Below, piece by piece: positions 61,090-64,000 of a stretch of DNA of 64,000 bases. The translations under genes were made by a program, and so were the position numbers. The DNA is taken from contig JADJFA010000002.1 of assembly GCA_016708875.1 (NCBI GenBank), positions 1-64,000 on the forward strand, in the 5' to 3' direction. Source of the DNA: Lewinellaceae bacterium (lineage in GTDB: Bacteria; Bacteroidota; Bacteroidia; Chitinophagales; Saprospiraceae). The notes under the pieces are model-generated. The model saw only the letters and a program-made list of their open reading frames with translations. It did no database searches and was not told the origin of the DNA. Within the stretch, counting starts at the first letter, position 1, and each line of letters opens with the position of its first letter.

Positions 61090-61348
61090 CTTTTGTATAT
61101 TAATCCATAATCTCCTGAAAAAGTGCTTGCAGGTCTTGACCTAACTTAGGTCTAAGAGACAAACACACCTCTTCCCTTTTTCATTTTAATTCTTCCATTC
61201 CGATTTACTTTCATCACGCCAATGTAGTGGCTGATGAGGGCAATTTGTGTTTGAATTAAATCTCCAAAAATTATTGTAACGGTTTTCGTAAGTTTGAAAA
61301 TCAATTTATTATCCGTGCAGGACTATGCTCAATATTAACTTTTCTCTC
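61090..61348 (+). ncRNA. Putative structured 5' leader B
   Basis: A leader of about 260 bases before ATG 61,349. Hairpin 1 is GACCT-aactt-AGGTC. Hairpin 2 pairs CATCA and GCCA with TGGC and TGATG (about 61,212-61,237). These occupy the same places as the hairpins of leader A but with different bases. The start context ATATTAACTTTTCTCTCATG also matches leader A. Confidence 0.6.
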
Positions 61349-64000
61349 ATGAAAAATGTAAACATTCTCCAGGGGCGTTCCACTTCCTGGCTTAAAGCCC
61401 TTTCGGTACACCCTATTAAAAGCAACAAACTGGCCGCAACATTAATGCTGTGTTGCCTGCCTATGATGGCGCATGCATCGCCTGATTTCAGTATCTTTTA
61501 CGATGGCTCAAGCATCCAGTTGAGCGATCAAATAGGAGGTAATGATGTGATTACGGTCACCGAAGTCGCAGGGAATATTCAGTTCGATGTCCCTGGGCGT
61601 ACGTATGCCATCAATGGCGGACTAACATTCAATTTCCCGGTCAGTATTCCTTTAGCTGGAGCAACTTCCCTGGTCGTATTCGGTGGGGAAGGGAATGACG
61701 TGATCAATATAGGCGCCTTTGCTACGGCGCTGCCCGACTTCAACATTGGCGGTGGAGCGGGAGATGATTTTGTCCAGTTTGGCGGCAGTATCACATTTTT
61801 GACTGATGCCTCTCTGGATGTCAACCTTCAGGACGATGATAATATCATTGGCACAGATAGAATTGTCATAGCCTCTGGAACAGATCTCAAACTCTCGGGT
61901 ACCGGCAGCGCAGTGTTCAAAGCAAGTCAAAACTTTACAATATTTTCCGGCGGCAGTGTCGTAACCGAGGACGGCGACCTCACCGTAGAAGCCAACCTAC
62001 AGGCTGTTCCATCCGTGGGCAATTTCAAAGGGGTGGAGTTAAGCAATGGTCTCCTCGGTGTGAGCGGAGAGGGTTATCTGACCGTAAAAGGAAAGGGTGG
62101 CAACAATGCCGCTGGCTTCCAGCATGGCGTATCGGTCAGCAGTACTTCTACTATAAGTGGTGGTGGCCTGCATTCCATTTACATCCAAGGCTGGGGGGGC
62201 TCAAGTAGCGGAATCCGAAACTATGGCGTTTTCGTGGAAAATGCCTCTGTAATCGCTGGCATCGGCGGCGTTACCATGATCGGAAACGGCAATGGAACGG
62301 GCGCTTCAACCACTTCCCACGGAGTATTGGTCACCAATAACAGTTGGGTTCTAACCAACGGGGCCGCGGATGTGACCGTAACAGGTACTGGTTGCACTAC
62401 TTGTAATGGAATAAACAACACTGGCGTGGTAATCGCAACCGCCAATGCGCAGATCAGTTCTTTTGGAAGTGGAAATGTTACGGTCACCGGTTTTGGGGGT
62501 GGTACAGCTGCTTCTGGTTCGAATATGGGTGTCAGCTTGACGGTAGGTGGGCTAATTCAGTCCCTCAATGCTGGGAATATTAAAGTTACCGGAACTGCCG
62601 GGCTTGGTTCTGGAGGTAATTTACGAGGCGTGAACATAGAGTCTGGTGCTTCGATTGCTGGCTTTGGCAATGGCTCTGTCACTGTAAAAGGTACTGGTAG
62701 AGAGAGCGTTGGAAACTTTAATCTTGGGGTAGGGAATTTGGGAACAATTTCTACCACCAATGGAGATGTGTCCGTCACCGGATTCGCCGGAGGCACAGGC
62801 GTTTCGAATAATAACTATGGCGTTTTGGTACAAAATGTCGGTGTAGTGCCTGCTGTGATCAGCGCGAACGGGAACGGAAAGGTCAGGGTTGTGGGCAACG
62901 GTGCTTACGATGCAGCTGGGCTGTCCAACATCGGGTACTCGTAAATGGCAATCTGGCAATCATTGATTCTGATAACGGAAATGTAGAAGTCATCGGCACT
63001 GGTGGTGGATCGGGCGCTTCGGGTTTAAACGCAGGAGTAGCGCTTGTGTCCCAAGGAAGGATAATTGCGGGCGGCACCGGAACTGTTTCTATCCAAGGTT
63101 TAGGAGGTAAAGGAACCTCCAATGGGAATATGGGCGTAACGTTGGAGTCAAGTTCTTTGGTCAGCTCAGGCGGCGGCGATGTTTCCGTAATTGGTTTGGG
63201 CACTGGCACAGGCGTTTCAGGACTAAATTATGGAGTTCAAGTTGTCAATTCTATTCTACAAGCTGGTTCAGGAGGCAACGTTTCGGTGCGGGGCAATGCA
63301 GGAAACGCTGTCACAGGCAATGATAACTTTGGCGTCTTTGTAAACACAGGCGGTCAAATATTAGCCTTCAATGGCAATCTGGATATTATCGGTCAAGGTG
63401 GTGGCAAAGCCCCCGCTTCAGGCGGTGTTGGCGTAATGGTTCGGTTCACTGGCCGAGTGGTTGCTACCGGCAGTGGTGCGATTACCATAAAAGGAACAGG
63501 TGGAACCGGAGTAGGCCCCTCTAATATCGGTGTAAGCCTCCAAAACACCAGCCTTATTTCCTCAGACAATGGCAAAATCACGATCACAGGCATTGAAGGC
63601 ACCAGCTCGCTTTCCAATGGGATCAAAATGAGCGAAACGGCCCTGATAACCTCGGATGCCAACATCGAACTGATCGCAAACAGCATTTTGATCGGTACTA
63701 CAGCTTCCATTGTCAACAATGCAAACAACACAGTTACGCTCCGTCAATGGACAAATGGCGTAGCCATCAACTTAGGGCCTTCGCCCGACCCGATTGGCGG
63801 CCCACTAAATCTTTCGGATGCTGAACTAGACCGTGTTACCACGGGCAAATTGGTTATCGGCAACAATCTCAGCGGTAGCATCACGGTGACTGATCCAATA
63901 ACGAGGCCATCTCAAACCGATGTTACTTTGATTACCGCAGGTTCTATCAACTTGAACGCTTCCTCCCTGAACACAGCGGGTGGCTTGCTGACGTTCCAGG
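61349..64000 (+). CDS. Giant exported repeat protein, 3' cut by window edge (one frame break)
   Basis: Start ATG 61,349; an in-frame ATG at 61,325 is less likely because the TTTTCTC-ATGAAAA context matches the other leader gene. A signal-like segment (LAATLMLCCLPMMAHA) is preceded by a long polar start. After a filamentous-haemagglutinin-like head (GGEGNDVINIG, GGGAGDDFVQFGG) there are about 16 solenoid repeats of 34-36 residues with the pattern GV.V......I.S.NG.V.VTG.GG. The frame shifts near 62,935 (SNIG, then VLVNGNLAIIDSDNGNVEVI) and stays open to base 64,000. It is probably a secreted beta-helix adhesin; the C-terminus, where a T9SS tail would be, is outside the window. Confidence 0.8.

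Larger units (their letters stand above)
60888..61348. other. Intergenic gap with leader B
   Basis: No gene. The first 190 bases are AT-rich without a clear element. The rest contains the promoter-like box and leader B. Confidence 0.6.

Noticed and set aside
1..64000. tRNA, rRNA, replication origin or intact transposase
   Set aside because: I looked for cloverleaf ends, conserved rRNA stretches, DnaA-box clusters and DDE or tyrosine recombinase motifs and saw none that I could support.

Overview
The window looks like a chromosomal piece of a Bacteroidota bacterium, most likely of the Saprospiraceae type. The evidence is a set of very large exported proteins with type IX secretion (T9SS) C-terminal tails, SprB-type repeats and MopE-like Asp/Cys repeats, an HTTM membrane protein, and a few promoters of the Bacteroidota TAnnTTTG kind. 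No rRNA, tRNA, CRISPR array or intact insertion sequence was seen. At least 25 reading-frame breaks are visible, and several sit in homopolymers (for example GGGG at 18,218 and a G run at 22,025). Many of the broken genes are therefore probably intact in the cell and damaged by sequencing or assembly error. Others are real remnants, because they have internal deletions.

Region 1 (1-10,564) is a defence island: a broken GmrSD-type DUF262/DUF1524 nuclease, an MmeI-family adenine methyltransferase, a HipA-like kinase with its DUF3037 partner, a superfamily 2 helicase, a GIY-YIG/T5orf172 nuclease, an EAD11-like adaptor protein and a coiled-coil protein of unknown role. A cPLA2/patatin-like lipoprotein follows (10,837-12,674).

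Region 2 (12,685-16,030) is a 3.3-kb islet of small defence or toxin-antitoxin genes: xisH (nonsense codon) with xisI, mntA with a deleted hepT, and a winged-helix regulator with a nucleotidyltransferase toxin behind a 24-nt palindromic operator. The islet holds two copies of an endonuclease/exonuclease/phosphatase tail and is bracketed by two copies of a palindromic repeat.

Region 3 (16,190-25,209) holds truA, a DUF4143 ATPase remnant, an unusual fusion of a prephenate-dehydratase-like domain with two membrane helices and a Cap15-like beta domain, two thioredoxin-fold exported proteins, a lipoprotein, an AbiEii remnant, a YfcC-type carrier, a T9SS cargo protein and a MOSC protein.

Region 4 (25,297-38,698) has a T9SS-exported HEXXH protein, a small membrane protein, a GNAT acetyltransferase, the pntAA-dinB-pntAB-pntB cluster, a periplasmic repeat/barrel protein, a Tat-exported Gfo/Idh/MocA oxidoreductase and apbE. 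Almost every gap here holds a different hairpin built from short tandem repeats, and two hairpins lie inside the apbE reading frame.

Region 5 (38,840-64,000) is given over to giant surface proteins of about 2,600 and 3,900 residues and a third that runs off the window. There is also a small exported protein and an HTTM protein. Two of these genes share a conserved, apparently structured 5' leader with compensating base changes.

The strongest candidates for something new are the PDT-2TM-beta fusion (17,829-19,054), the paired leader RNAs (46,846-47,088 and 61,076-61,348) and the roughly 120-bp hairpin family found both between genes and inside apbE.
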